Assembly: GCA_040757335.1 (NCBI GenBank)
Contig: JBFLXB010000001.1
Location: forward strand, 310,001 to 374,000
DNA from: Nitrospirota bacterium
GTDB lineage: Bacteria; Nitrospirota; Nitrospiria; 2-01-FULL-66-17
Direction: 5' to 3'
Length of the DNA stretch: 64,000 bases
Part shown: positions 49,440 to 57,866 of the stretch, in pieces
How the letters are laid out: the number at the start of each line of letters is the position of its first letter
How positions within the stretch are numbered: position 1 is the first letter of the stretch
Position numbers and translations under genes: made by a program
Notes under the pieces: generated by a model
Databases searched by the model: none
What the model saw: the letters and a program-made list of their open reading frames with translations, nothing else
What the model was told of the DNA's origin: nothing

Positions 49440-49835
49440 TTTCTTCCCTGTCCGGCACGCGGCGGGTTCTCAGATTCGTCGAAAAACCAACGGTCGATTC
49501 AGCGAGGGAATTGGTGGAACGTGGTCGCCCGCATCGCGCCCGCGCTGAGGCGGGCCTTCGATCGGATCCGGCGGGCGATCGGCACGCCGCTCGAAAACAG
49601 CGTGGTGGAGGAGGTCTACCAGAACCTTCAACCCGTGAACTTCTCCCGGACAATCCTCGCGTCGATCCCCGGCCATCGATCCCCATTACTCCTGGTCCTA
49701 CCCGTTCGCGGGGTGGAATGGAGCGACTGGGGATCGGAGCAGCGGATCATCCACGCCTTGGGGAAGGCACCCTATCTGCCACCCGCGGCGGGCAGGGGCC
49801 TGCCCGCCGCGCGCGCCGTGGTCAACGCGAGCTGA
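49440..49835 (+). pseudogene. degraded sugar nucleotidyltransferase (mannose-1-phosphate guanylyltransferase-like)
   Basis: Two reading frames together show the C-terminal half of a nucleotidyltransferase of the mannose-1-phosphate guanylyltransferase type. One gives LRFVEKPTVDSARELVERG, the other GNWWNVVARIAPALRRAF and, later, VYQNLQPVNFSRTILASIPG with LLVLPVRGVEWSDWGS. The frames switch near 49500. The N-terminal nucleotide-binding half is absent, and the frame before 49440 has no homology. It is therefore a truncated, frameshifted remnant rather than a working gene. Confidence 0.6.
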
Positions 49836-49940
49836 CGACGTCCCCGCTATTTGCGGCCCGCAGGAGCACCGTGACCGGCGTCATTCGCCTACCTTCTGCG
49901 CGGGTCACGGTGGGCCGGTGATCTGGCGGGCCCTCGCCCC

Positions 49941-50498
49941 TCATCGCCGGCGCGGGACTTCGTAGTGCAGTTCGGCGAATCCGGTACCCACGGCGCGCAC
50001 CGAGACCAGACGGAGCGCCGGGTTGGTAATGGCCCGCGGCAACAGCGGCTTCCCGGCCCCCAACGTCACCGACCCGATCTGCACGAACAGCTCGTCGAGC
50101 AGGCCGTGATCGTAGAACTGGCCCGCGAGGTCCCCGCCGCCGACGATCCAGACGTTCTTGCCGCCCGCCGCCGCAACCATCTGTTCGTGCACCGGACGGA
50201 CGTCGCCGCGCACGAAGCGAATGTCGGCGCCGGGCACCGGGGAGAGCGAGCGGGAGGTGAACACCCAGGTCGGCTGCTCGTACGGCCACGGCTGCGGCTC
50301 CTTGGCCTCAGGGCCCACCACGTGCCGCAGCATCCACTCGTAAGTCATCGAGCCCATGGCGAGCGCGCCGACCTCGCGGATGAAGGCGGGGTAGCTCGTG
50401 GCCTCGATGTCCCCGAGCGGGAAAAGCCACTCCAGCGAATCGTCTACGGTGGCGATGAACCCGTCGAGGCTGGCCGCCGTGTAGTACTGGGTCTTCAC
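49941..50498 (-). CDS. RibD C-terminal/dihydrofolate reductase-fold protein
   Basis: A 185-residue protein of the RibD_C family, begun at an ATG at 50498. The fold is recognised from YYTAASLDGFIATVDDSLEWL, ALAMGSMTYEWMLRHV, PTWVFTSRSL, the nucleotide loop KNVWIVGGGDLAGQFYDHGLLDEL and the strand VTLGAGKPLLP. Most stand-alone members are reductases of unknown substrate. It is one of several DHFR-like genes in the cassette region (also at 55662 and 56341) and is the leftmost intact one. Confidence 0.85.
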   Translation of the reverse strand: MKTQYYTAASLDGFIATVDDSLEWLFPLGDIEATSYPAFIREVGALAMGSMTYEWMLRHVVGPEAKEPQPWPYEQPTWVFTSRSLSPVPGADIRFVRGDVRPVHEQMVAAAGGKNVWIVGGGDLAGQFYDHGLLDELFVQIGSVTLGAGKPLLPRAITNPALRLVSVRAVGTGFAELHYEVPRRR

Positions 50499-50722
50499 CG
50501 ATTACCGACCGGTTCCTGCTTGAAACGAACGGAGAGCGGCGAGAGAAAAGCGTGCAATGTGATCGGCCAGACGCTGAACATCCTCGGGAGCGTATTTCTC
50601 AAAAGGAATTCTGCGATGAACGCGCGGAGTCGTTCTTCCTTCCGCAGATGCCTAAGGATCGGGCGCGCAAGCGGAGCGCACTCCTGGATGTACTCGTTCA
50701 CTCGGGGATCACGCTTGGGCAT
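50499..50722 (-). pseudogene. truncated DUF1801-like gene fused to an out-of-frame remnant
   Basis: The first 28 residues (MPKRDPRVNEYIQECAPLARPILRHLR) match the start of DUF1801 proteins. The homology then stops, and the rest of the open frame lacks family features. A different frame of the same DNA reads RIPFEKYAPEDVQRLADHIARF and ends at a TAA at 50504-50502, which looks like the C-terminus of another protein. This implies a deletion or recombination scar between two former genes. Confidence 0.5.
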
Positions 50723-50778
50723 CTCAGTTCCTCCACCGTTCGTGTCACTACGTGCCCAAGAACCGATCTGGCTGCGGC

Positions 50779-51963
50779 CTAACGCGGACTGGAGCCGACG
50801 TCGGTGGCGGCGCTCTCCTTTGAGACCGTGCTAAAGAGCAGGTCGTACGCAAGGCCCCAGGGCGGACGCAGGAAGCCCAGGGCGCGCACATCCTCGAACC
50901 AGTGACCGTACGGAGAGCGTCGAGAAAACGTCCCGCCTCCGAGCACGCGACAGATCCGCAGCAGGCATGACTCGGCGAGCTCGGCCACGGATTGTTTTCC
51001 CAGAAGGACTTGGCGCAACGGCGACGAACTTGTTTCCACGGCGCGGAGCATGCCCTCGTAGGCCTGCACGGCCAGCCACGCTTCGGACTCTGCGCGCGTC
51101 CACTCGACCTGTTCGTAGGGCCGAAGGTCGCCCGGGCGTTTGGCGATCGAAGCGCGAGCCGTCTCCACCGCGGTGTCGAGCACGCCGAGCACGACCGCGG
51201 TGAAGAGGCACCCGATGACCGGGCCGGCGGCTTCGGCGAGCGCGCGCCAGTGCCCAGGCCACGCAAAGCGAGTGGCGGGAAAGCGCTCAAAGGCCATGGC
51301 GTGGCTTTGCGTCGCGGCCATCCCGTGGCCGTCCCATTCGGCGAGCAGGCGCAGTCCCTTCGACCCGTCCCACGGCACGCCGCGCACGTCGACGAAGAAC
51401 CAATCAGGATCGCTCTCCCCATCCGGCACGGCCGTGGTAAGCATATACGAGGTGATGCCGGACCCTGATCCGAAGTGTTTAGCGCCGGTCAGGTGATAGG
51501 CCCCGTTTTCACAACCCGCCACCGCTTTGGTGCGCGCCACATCCCCACCCGAGCCGGGTTCGGAGGTGATCGTCCCCCACCACTGGCCAGCCGCGGCCTC
51601 AAACACTGATCTGCGCTGGCCGGCCCAAGCGTTCGCGTGCTCCTGAGGAACCGCCGGTGTGGCCAGCCAGAACGACAGCACGGCCGGATGCATCGAGCAC
51701 ACCAACGCGACCGAGGAATCACCACGAGCCAGCGCGCGCAGTATCTCGCAGACGGACCGAGTCGAGCGCGCCGCGTCCGTCCACAGGCCGCCAAACTCCG
51801 CCGGAACTCCTGTCAGGAGGAATCCAGCCTCGCGGAGCGCAGCAAAGTCCGGAGGAGCCAGAAACCGACGCTCTTGGCGCACCGACCGCTCGGCCGCAAA
51901 CGTCCCGGCGATCGCCTTCACCCGTTCCAGAACCTTGGCGGCATCCATCTGATCAAGATCCAA
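50779..51963 (-). CDS. acyl-CoA dehydrogenase family protein
   Basis: A 394-residue flavoprotein of the acyl-CoA dehydrogenase fold. It has an N-terminal helical domain (FAALREAGFLLTGVPAEFGG), the middle beta domain with WWGTITSEPGSGGDVART and YHLTGAKHFGSGSGI, and the C-terminal helical domain (AVETARASIAKRPGDLRPYEQ and CRVLGGGTFSRRSP). A catalytic Glu equivalent is not obvious, so it may be closer to the DszC/hydroxylase-type relatives than to classic dehydrogenases. Its last codons include GCCTAAC on the plus strand, which resembles half an attC site. Confidence 0.82.
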   Translation of the reverse strand: MDLDQMDAAKVLERVKAIAGTFAAERSVRQERRFLAPPDFAALREAGFLLTGVPAEFGGLWTDAARSTRSVCEILRALARGDSSVALVCSMHPAVLSFWLATPAVPQEHANAWAGQRRSVFEAAAGQWWGTITSEPGSGGDVARTKAVAGCENGAYHLTGAKHFGSGSGITSYMLTTAVPDGESDPDWFFVDVRGVPWDGSKGLRLLAEWDGHGMAATQSHAMAFERFPATRFAWPGHWRALAEAAGPVIGCLFTAVVLGVLDTAVETARASIAKRPGDLRPYEQVEWTRAESEAWLAVQAYEGMLRAVETSSSPLRQVLLGKQSVAELAESCLLRICRVLGGGTFSRRSPYGHWFEDVRALGFLRPPWGLAYDLLFSTVSKESAATDVGSSPR

Positions 51964-51980
51964 AGCGTGGGGTCACCGGA

Positions 51981-52427
51981 CTACTCGGGAATTTCCGCCT
52001 CGACCAGTTGAGCAAGCAGGGTGAGAGATTCCTGCCAACCGAGATAACGCGCCTCAGGCGGAATGACCTCCGGCACCCCTTCCTGCACGATGCTGACCTC
52101 GGTCCCGCAGGAGACTTTCTTCAGGGAGATTGTCGTCTGCATTTCGCCGGGCAGGCCGGGATCGTCGAATGCGTCCGTGTGACGAATGCGTTCGCCGGGC
52201 ACCAGTTCAAGGTATTTGCCGCCAAAGGAGTGGCTCTTGCCGGTGCTGAAGTTCGTGAACGACATTTTGTATGTTCCGCCGACTTTGGCGTCCAGCCGAT
52301 GAACCTTGCCCGTGAATCCGTTCGGCGGAAGCCATTTGACCATCGCGTCCGCGTCGAGGAACGCGCGATAAATCCGCTCAGGCGGAGTACGGAGCACACG
52401 GTGAAGTCGAATGGTGTTTGTCGGCAT
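51981..52427 (-). CDS. SRPBCC (AHSA1-like) family protein
   Basis: The ATG at 52427 has AAGGAG six bases upstream, giving 148 residues. The START-like fold is seen in IRLHRVLRTPPERIYRAFLDADAMVKWLPPNG, GGTYKMSFTNFSTGKSHSFGGKYLELVPGERI and the C-terminal helix GWQESLTLLAQLVEAEIPE. These proteins bind hydrophobic ligands or act as general stress factors. It is a typical single-domain cassette cargo. It follows the acyl-CoA dehydrogenase gene's start region by 17 bases. Confidence 0.85.
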   Translation of the reverse strand: MPTNTIRLHRVLRTPPERIYRAFLDADAMVKWLPPNGFTGKVHRLDAKVGGTYKMSFTNFSTGKSHSFGGKYLELVPGERIRHTDAFDDPGLPGEMQTTISLKKVSCGTEVSIVQEGVPEVIPPEARYLGWQESLTLLAQLVEAEIPE

Positions 52428-52610
52428 GATGAGCTCCTTTCCTTCTACGACGACGAACGATAAACATCTCCGGTATTCGTTGCGTTTCTGATCCTCGTAG
52501 GGCGCCGCCTCACGGCGATATAGCTCGAGTCTCGCGCAGTCCAACGCTCCGACGACTTCATCGGCGCATGGGCGTACTCGGCGCACTCTATCAGATCCAG
52601 CCCCGCCTTG

Positions 52611-53030
52611 CTATGGCATGCGAACGCGAGCTGCGACCAGCGGGGCGACGAACGTGGCCACCAGCACGAGGGGCCAGATGTTGCCATCCTTGAATGTGTA
52701 CGCCTGGAGCATCTCCGTCCAGGATTGGCCTTGCACCATGCCGAAGCCGAATTCGAAGATGAGGGTGAGACCCAGCCAGAGCGCCCCGACCGTCAGGCAT
52801 CGCGAAGGGCTGGTAAGTTGCAGCCAGCGCGCAAGCGCGACGGCCACGGCCAGAATGAATAAGCACAGGAGGAAACCGCTCAGCAGAAACGCCACGGGCT
52901 TGCCCAGACCTGGAAGGAGCACGGCCTCACGGAAGATGCCGTTCAGAATGGCCAGCACCATGATGAGCAGCCAGGCAGCCGCAGACCTGACCAGGTTGCG
53001 CAACGGCCAAGCCCCCCTTAACTCGGGCAC
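52611..53030 (-). CDS. four-helix integral membrane protein of unknown function
   Basis: A 139-residue protein with four hydrophobic segments: AAAWLLIMVLAILNGIF, VAFLLSGFLLCLFILAVAVALA, LTVGALWLGLTLIFEFGFGM and WPLVLVATFVAPLVAA. The motif LNGIFREAVLLPGLG after the first helix recalls a small family seen next to DUF1801 and other cassette-type genes. The short FEFGFGMVQGQSW segment joins helices 3 and 4. The start follows the DUF1801 stop by two bases. Confidence 0.75.
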   Translation of the reverse strand: MPELRGAWPLRNLVRSAAAWLLIMVLAILNGIFREAVLLPGLGKPVAFLLSGFLLCLFILAVAVALARWLQLTSPSRCLTVGALWLGLTLIFEFGFGMVQGQSWTEMLQAYTFKDGNIWPLVLVATFVAPLVAARVRMP

Positions 53031-53031
53031 A

Positions 53032-53436
53032 CTACTCCGCCTTCAGGCGCCTCTTCATATCAGTGAATGCAGTTTTGATTAGCTTCATGAGAGTCGTGGC
53101 ATCGACGTCACGTTCGGGCCTGAGTTTCACATGGCGCATGAACTTGCCAGTGCCTTCCAACAGGCCCTCCGGATCGGCAATCTCGGCGCCACGAAAGAAC
53201 CCGACGTTGACGTGAGCTTTGAAGGCGTTGACGTAGGCGAATGCCGCATCACCGACGCACGCGGTGGGATGGCCGTCATGCAACAACTCTCGAACATCGT
53301 CTCCGCAGGTGCGCATGACCTCAAACCAGCGCTGCGCGATCGCCCCCAATTCGCCCGAATGCTCATGCATCCAGACGTCGATAGCCGGATCTCGCTTGAC
53401 CGAACTGGGGAACCGCAGAAGGTCGATTGTGGCCAC
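53032..53436 (-). CDS. DUF1801-family protein
   Basis: A YdhG/YjbR-fold protein of 134 residues if started at the GTG at 53436. Family features are ELLHDGHPTACVGDAAFAYVNAFKAHVNVGFFRGAEIADPEGLLEGTGKFMRHVKLRPERD and a helical C-terminus with a Lys-rich end. The fold binds small molecules or iron chelates in some members, but no function is established. The start is uncertain because no strong Shine-Dalgarno lies before any candidate. It partners with the adjacent double-DUF1801 gene. Confidence 0.75.
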   Translation of the reverse strand: MATIDLLRFPSSVKRDPAIDVWMHEHSGELGAIAQRWFEVMRTCGDDVRELLHDGHPTACVGDAAFAYVNAFKAHVNVGFFRGAEIADPEGLLEGTGKFMRHVKLRPERDVDATTLMKLIKTAFTDMKRRLKAE

Positions 53437-53450
53437 GCTGGATGACCCCG

Positions 53451-54359
53451 TTACGGAACCCAGCCGGGCAACGCAGCCGCTTGCTTCACCCACGTCGCCA
53501 TCCGCGCCTCGTCGAGATCGTTCTCGTGGATGTCGATCCAGCGCGCGTCCTTACCCGTGCCTCCGGGCGGAAGGGGTCGCAGCGACGTACCCCGGAAGAA
53601 GGTCACCTTGACGTAGCGGGTGAAGACGTGGAACGACAGGAACCAGCCCTGGCCCTCGATGCCGTAGAACGGCGAGTTCCACTTCACGGCCTTGCGCACG
53701 TTGGGCACGTTGCGCACGATGAGCGCGTCGAGGCGCTTCCCAATGTCGCGTTTCCAGCTCGGCATGGCTGCGATGTAATCCTGCACGGGCGCGTCGCCGT
53801 CGGCCTTCGCAATTTGTGGATTGCCGCCTGAAAGCAGTTTCACCGGCTTGGCCTCAGTCACACCTGGCTTGGCCTTCGCGCCTGCCTTCAGCGGGGACTT
53901 GGACTTCAGGGCGCTGGACCGGAAGTTCTCCGCGACCGCGGCCTGGATCAAGGCCTTGAAGGCCTCAGCATCGAGCACCTCTCCCTCCCTGATGTCGATG
54001 GCGCGACGCGTGTTTCCCTCGAGGCTGGAGTTGAAGAGCCCCCGAGGGTCCGTCAAGGAGGCACCCCGGGCGAAGGTCAGCTTGACCACCTGTTTGTAGG
54101 CCTCTCCGGTGCAGACGATCCCAGCGTGGGACCATACGGGCACCCCTAATGGATTGCTGGGCTTGATCCATTTGCGCTCCTCCATGATATCCGGATCCGC
54201 CTCGTGGACGACGCGGCGAACCTCCGCCAGGGTCTCGGCGCGCCAGCCACCCAGAGACCGGATCCGCTGGTCGATGAGACGAGAGGCCGCCTTCTCAGTC
54301 GCGCGCTTCGCTTCCGCACCTGGATTGGCCTTCGGCTTCGCCTTTGGTTTTAGCGCCAC
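53451..54359 (-). CDS. tandem DUF1801 protein
   Basis: A 302-residue protein with two DUF1801 domains joined by a Lys/Ala/Pro-rich linker. The first spans about residues 30-135 (WRAETLAEVRRVVHEADPD, WKIKP-like motif WIKPSNPLGVPVWSHAG, RGASLTDPRGLFNSSL). The second spans about 185-300 (WKRDIGKRLDALIVRNVPN, KWNSPFYGIEGQGWFLSFHVF, FFRGTSLRPLPPGG). The N-terminus is a 20-residue Lys/Ala/Pro tail (KPKAKPKANPGAEAKRATEK). Fusion of the two domains is unusual and may mimic the usual dimer. It is the first gene left of the attC site at 54385. Confidence 0.82.
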   Translation of the reverse strand: MALKPKAKPKANPGAEAKRATEKAASRLIDQRIRSLGGWRAETLAEVRRVVHEADPDIMEERKWIKPSNPLGVPVWSHAGIVCTGEAYKQVVKLTFARGASLTDPRGLFNSSLEGNTRRAIDIREGEVLDAEAFKALIQAAVAENFRSSALKSKSPLKAGAKAKPGVTEAKPVKLLSGGNPQIAKADGDAPVQDYIAAMPSWKRDIGKRLDALIVRNVPNVRKAVKWNSPFYGIEGQGWFLSFHVFTRYVKVTFFRGTSLRPLPPGGTGKDARWIDIHENDLDEARMATWVKQAAALPGWVP

Positions 54360-54384
54360 GGTTCGTTCTCCAACTCGTTGTGAT

Positions 54385-54443
54385 GCCCAACGCCCGGTTC
54401 AGCTGCGGCGCACAGCGCCGTCCGCTGCGACCGGTTGTTAGGC
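54385..54443 (-). repeat. integron attC recombination site (59-base element)
   Basis: On the minus strand it runs from GCCTAAC to GTTGGGC in exactly 59 bases, the classic attC length. The inner arms CCGGT and GCAGC pair with GCAGCTGAACCGG, and an apical hairpin GGCGC-TGT-GCGCC closes the fold. It follows the stop of the dimeric-barrel gene (54465), in the orientation in which attC normally follows cassette genes. R'' and R' match RYYYAAC and GTTRRRY. Confidence 0.85.
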
Positions 54444-54464
54444 CGTATTCTCGAAGACAGCGTT

Positions 54465-54752
54465 CTATTGGCGTTCGTAAATCCGGATCTCTGGGTCCGC
54501 CGAGAGGTAGGGCTTCAACGCTCTCACGACATCGTTGCCGAAGAGCGCGCTCTTCAGGTAGCCCTCTGCTGAGGCTCGTGAATCGAATCCGTGAAGCACC
54601 TGTACATCTTCTTCACGTAGGAGGAGCTCCTTGGATTCCGCGCCGGGAATCGTCGCGAGAAACGGCTGTTTGTACTTCGAGTAAACTGCACCGGCCTTCA
54701 CACGATCCTTCGCGGGCACTTTCATCGTGATCTCGAGATATGCGTTGTTCAT
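54465..54752 (-). CDS. dimeric alpha-beta barrel (ABM-like) protein
   Basis: A 95-residue protein with the beta-alpha-beta-beta-alpha-beta pattern of antibiotic-biosynthesis-monooxygenase-like or stress-response barrels: AYLEITMKVPAKDRVKAGAVYSKYKQPFLATIPG, KELLLREEDVQVLHGFDSRASAEGYLKS and a C-terminal strand. AGGAGG precedes the ATG at 54752. An ACGCTCCC/GGGAGCGT hairpin lies at 54791-54811 upstream and may be a control element. It is followed on the minus strand by the attC site at 54443-54385, so it is the last gene of its cassette. Confidence 0.75.
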   Translation of the reverse strand: MNNAYLEITMKVPAKDRVKAGAVYSKYKQPFLATIPGAESKELLLREEDVQVLHGFDSRASAEGYLKSALFGNDVVRALKPYLSADPEIRIYERQ

Positions 54753-54874
54753 GTTGGCCTCCTGTCAGTTCGCGCGGAATCGCCGCGCCGACGCTCCCGC
54801 AATGGGAGCGTGCCTACAATCTGACAGGTCGAACGGCACTTCGCTGTTCTCTAGATGACAGTGCCGCAGCATTT

Positions 54875-55554
54875 TCAAGAATCGATCAGTTTCGCGATCT
54901 CCTCGATCCGGCGAACGCACACATATTCACGGTTGTATGCGAGCACTCCCTTGTTACGGAGTTTGTTGAGGATCGTACTCACAACCGGTCTGCTCGCTCC
55001 CACGAGGTCGGCCAACTCCTGTTGCGTGAGGCGAAGGTGTTGTCCGAAGCCATGGATGCAGCGAGTGGCGAACCCTCCTGACAAGTCTCGGAAAGTCTGG
55101 GCTAGTCGTGCCTCGGTTCGTTTGAACGCGAAGCTTTCGAGCCTGCGTTCCATCTGGCCCTGGCGCAGCGCGAGAAGCGAGACAAATTCCCACGCGACTG
55201 CGGGGTGGTGCAGCAACAGGCGCCGCCACTCGTCGATCGGCGCTCGCCATATGGTAACAGCTCCCTTTGCCCTCGCCGTGTCTTCGGCTTCAGTGGCGCC
55301 ACGCAGCGCGGGGCCGAAGAAGTCCCCCGCCCCCAATGCCGCCGTGTGAGAGTCGCGCCGTCATAGCTGATCCTCGCGATGGTCACCTGACCATCGAGCA
55401 CGCAAAAGACAGTTCGCCCGGGCTCGCCTTGCCGGTAGATCATGCCGCGGTGCCGAATCGCCACAATCCGAGCCGTCGGACAGTCGCGACGGAGGTCTTC
55501 TGGTGAAATCCCTGCCAGAAGCGGGCACCCCTTCAGCTCATTCGGCTTGTTCAT
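54875..55554 (-). CDS. Crp/Fnr-family transcription regulator, frameshifted in the middle
   Basis: Two frames together form a normal Crp/Fnr protein. The first (55554 downwards) has CPLLAGISPEDLRRDCPTARIVAIRHRGMIYRQGEPGRTVFCVLDGQVTI, a cNMP-binding beta roll. The second (from about 55336 down to 54875) has GAGDFFGPALRGATE, RLESFAFKRTEARLAQTF and the winged helix LTQQELADLVGASRPVVSTILNKLRNKG. The switch is near 55340, within DGATL and GAGDFF. One base is missing or added, so the DNA is either in error or carries a broken regulator. It lies in the same cassette as the ABM-like gene. Confidence 0.75.
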
Positions 55555-55596
55555 TGGTCTGCCGACTTTCCCTCATGTTCTCCGCTTCGATTGGCG

Positions 55597-55629
55597 GCCT
55601 AACGCCGCGCCTGCAACCGCTTGTTAGGC
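55597..55629 (-). repeat. attC site with a shortened core
   Basis: On the minus strand it begins GCCTAAC and ends GTTAGGC, a perfect R''/R' pair. Only 33 bases separate the outer ends, and the inner segment AAGCGGTTGCAGGCGCGGC has the L'' arm but no full L' arm. It probably lost its centre by deletion. It lies between the Crp cassette and the RibD-like cassette. Confidence 0.65.
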
Positions 55630-55661
55630 GGCCCCCATTTCACCGCCACGAGGTCTTTCTA

Positions 55662-56221
<560 letters not shown>

Positions 56222-56256
56222 TACGCAAGAGTACCTATAATCATAATCATAGGGCA

Positions 56257-56326
56257 GTCTAACGCCGCGGTTCAGGCACGCCCGAGCGCACAGCGCGAGG
56301 GCATCGCCTGGAACCGCTTGTTAGGC
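56257..56326 (-). repeat. integron attC recombination site
   Basis: On the minus strand it runs GCCTAAC to GTTAGAC over 70 bases. The arm AGCGGTTCCAGGC pairs with GCCTGAACCGC with one unpaired base, the pattern that gives attC its strand polarity. The centre holds a smaller GCGCTGTGCGC hairpin. It separates the RibD-like cassette on its left from the truncated one on its right. Confidence 0.85.
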
Positions 56327-56340
56327 GTCACTGGCTTTTC

Positions 56341-56720
56341 CTACTCAACGTCTTCAAACGTTCCTGTGCGCACCTCGCCGCTGCGCACATAGCGGGCGAT
56401 CAGCACGCCGCCAGGCGTGCTGATCGAGTGCGCCAGGGTGAAGGCCGCCGGTTGTGCGTTGTCGCCGAACAAGCGCTTACCGCGCCCAAGTACGACGGGA
56501 TATATCATAAGCCGAAGCTCGTCCACCAACCCGGCTGCAAGCAGTTGGCGCACCATGTCGCCGCTGCCCCACGTCAATAAGTTGGCGCCGTCCTGCTGCT
56601 TAAGCGCGCGTGCCGCGTCGGCAAGGTCGCCCTCGAGCGCATGACTGTTCTGCCAGTCCAGCGTATCGGATCGATGCGTGGCCACGTGCTTAGGCACGCT
56701 GTTGAACAGGGAGTCGAACG
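56341..56720 (-). pseudogene. 5'-truncated RibD/dihydrofolate reductase-like cassette gene
   Basis: The frame ends at 56341 and matches the C-terminal two thirds of the RibD_C fold: NSVPKHVATHRSDTLDWQNSHAL, ALKQQDGANLLTWGSGDMVRQLLAAGLVDELRLMIYPVVLGRGKRLFGD and STPGGVLIARYV. The expected N-terminal strand and the MGR.TYE motif are missing. Upstream the sequence runs into the attC remnant at 56755. The beginning of the gene was evidently lost when the cassette junction was remodelled. Confidence 0.7.
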
Positions 56721-56754
56721 AGACTCTGCGAAATCGACAGTGCGACGGCTGGAT

Positions 56755-56774
56755 GACGCCTAACGAAAATTAGA
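56755..56774 (-). repeat. collapsed attC remnant
   Basis: On the minus strand GTCTAAT is followed after four bases by GTTAGGC. The outer boxes match R'' (with one change) and R', but the arms are missing. It lies between the PhnB-like gene and the truncated RibD-like gene, where a cassette junction is expected. Confidence 0.45.
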
Positions 56775-56784
56775 CCGCCGGCTT

Positions 56785-57270
56785 CTAGCCACGAACCGCC
56801 GCCTCGATCACGGCTATGTCGATTTTTTTCATCGTCATCATTGCATCGAACGCCCGCTTGGCGGCGGAGCGATCGGGGCTGGTATACGCCTTGGTCAACG
56901 CGATTGGTGTAATCTGCCAGGAGACGCCCCACTTGTCTTTGCACCAACCGCACTCGCTCTCTTGGCCGCCGTTGCCGACGATCGCGTTCCAATAACGATC
57001 GGTCTCGGCCTGATCTTCGGTGGCAACTTGGAACGAGAACGCTTCATTGTGCTTGAACTCGGGCCCACCGTTAAGCCCCAGGCAGGGGATGCCCATCACG
57101 GTGAACTCGACTGTCAACACGTCCCCTTGCTTGCCCGACGGGAAGTCTCCTGGTGCGCGATGCACCGCGCCGACGGACGAATCGGGAAAGGTCTTGGCGT
57201 AGAACCGCGCCGCCTCCTCGGCATCGCGTTCGTACCAAAGGCAAATCGTGTTCTTTGCGATCTTCGTCAT
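56785..57270 (-). CDS. VOC superfamily protein, PhnB-like
   Basis: A 161-residue protein of the PhnB-like branch of the VOC family. Characteristic segments are ICLWYERDAEEAARFYAKTFPDS, VLTVEFTVMGIPCLGLNGGPEFKHNEAFSFQVATEDQ and GGQESECGWCKDKWGVSWQITP. The GLNGGP.F.....SF and GW..D..G..WQI motifs are diagnostic. Function is unknown despite an old annotation as a ubiquinone methyltransferase. A good Shine-Dalgarno (GGAGGAG) precedes the ATG at 57270. It is a typical cassette gene with the collapsed attC just downstream. Confidence 0.85.
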   Translation of the reverse strand: MTKIAKNTICLWYERDAEEAARFYAKTFPDSSVGAVHRAPGDFPSGKQGDVLTVEFTVMGIPCLGLNGGPEFKHNEAFSFQVATEDQAETDRYWNAIVGNGGQESECGWCKDKWGVSWQITPIALTKAYTSPDRSAAKRAFDAMMTMKKIDIAVIEAAVRG

Positions 57271-57508
57271 GTTGCTCCTCCATCATGATTAGAACTAGAG
57301 TCTGCGCCGCTCCCGGATGAAGTCATCGATCCCCCGTTTGGCGGTCTGACGAAAATTCGAAGTCCGAATGAATTCTGCAACTACGACAAGAACTGCGTCC
57401 TAACTGCTTGGTATCGCGACCAATAATTAACGCAGGTCGATCAAATAATCCAGCCGGTTAAGGCTATAACTTGAACTAGAAGCCTTCATGGCTCCTCCAT
57501 ATCATCGC

Positions 57509-57853
57509 TACGCGAGGCCGTGCTGGTCCTACACCGTGCGCCGCTGAGCAGCGCGCGCTCGCGCCTTCGCAGCCTCGACTTCGCGGTTCCGTGGCGGCGC
57601 ATTCGTCTCAAGCGACTTCAAGAGATTTCTGGAGATGGCCGTTATTTCGTCAACCGCCCTGAGAAATACCCCTTCGTTGGCTTTCGACGGCTTGTTAAAG
57701 CCACTCACCTTTCTAACGAACTGCATCGCGGCCAAACGAATTTCTTCGTCCGCCGCCGGCGGTTCAAAGTTGAAGAGTATCTTGATGCTTCTACACATAG
57801 CGTCACCCTGGATGGCGTTCCACTCTGAGGAATCAGTACACTGACCCCAATTT
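57509..57853. repeat. 345-bp repeat unit, copy 1 (carries the DUF2277 gene)
   Basis: From TACGCGAGGCCGTG to the CTGACCCCAATT end this block recurs at 61308-61654, with only scattered base differences. It spans the whole DUF2277 gene, its upstream region and its downstream region. This indicates duplication of a gene-sized unit within about 3.8 kb. Confidence 0.85.
57529..57798 (-). CDS. DUF2277 family protein
   Basis: An 89-residue protein begun at the ATG at 57798. It matches DUF2277 along its whole length: MCRSIKILFNFEPPAADEEI, AAMQFVRKVSGFNKPSKANEGVFLRAVDEITAISRNLLKSLETNAPPRNREVEAAKARARA. The starting CRxIxxLFNFxPPxxxxEI motif is diagnostic. Function is unknown. A broken second copy lies at 61328-61598 in the same orientation. 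Confidence 0.88.
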   Translation of the reverse strand: MCRSIKILFNFEPPAADEEIRLAAMQFVRKVSGFNKPSKANEGVFLRAVDEITAISRNLLKSLETNAPPRNREVEAAKARARAAQRRTV

Positions 57854-57866
57854 TTCTGGATAGTCC

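Noticed and set aside
52539-52545. GTCCAAC box resembling an attC half-site
   Set aside because: No partner GTTRRRY box or paired arms lie within 120 bases on either side.
54791-54811. ACGCTCCC/GGGAGCGT hairpin as a terminator
   Set aside because: It has no T-run after it on either strand. It is noted only as a possible control element.
57427-57489. 20-codon frame with GGAGGAG before its ATG, between the PhnB-like and DUF2277 genes
   Set aside because: It has a good ribosome site but is too short and has no homology to support a gene.
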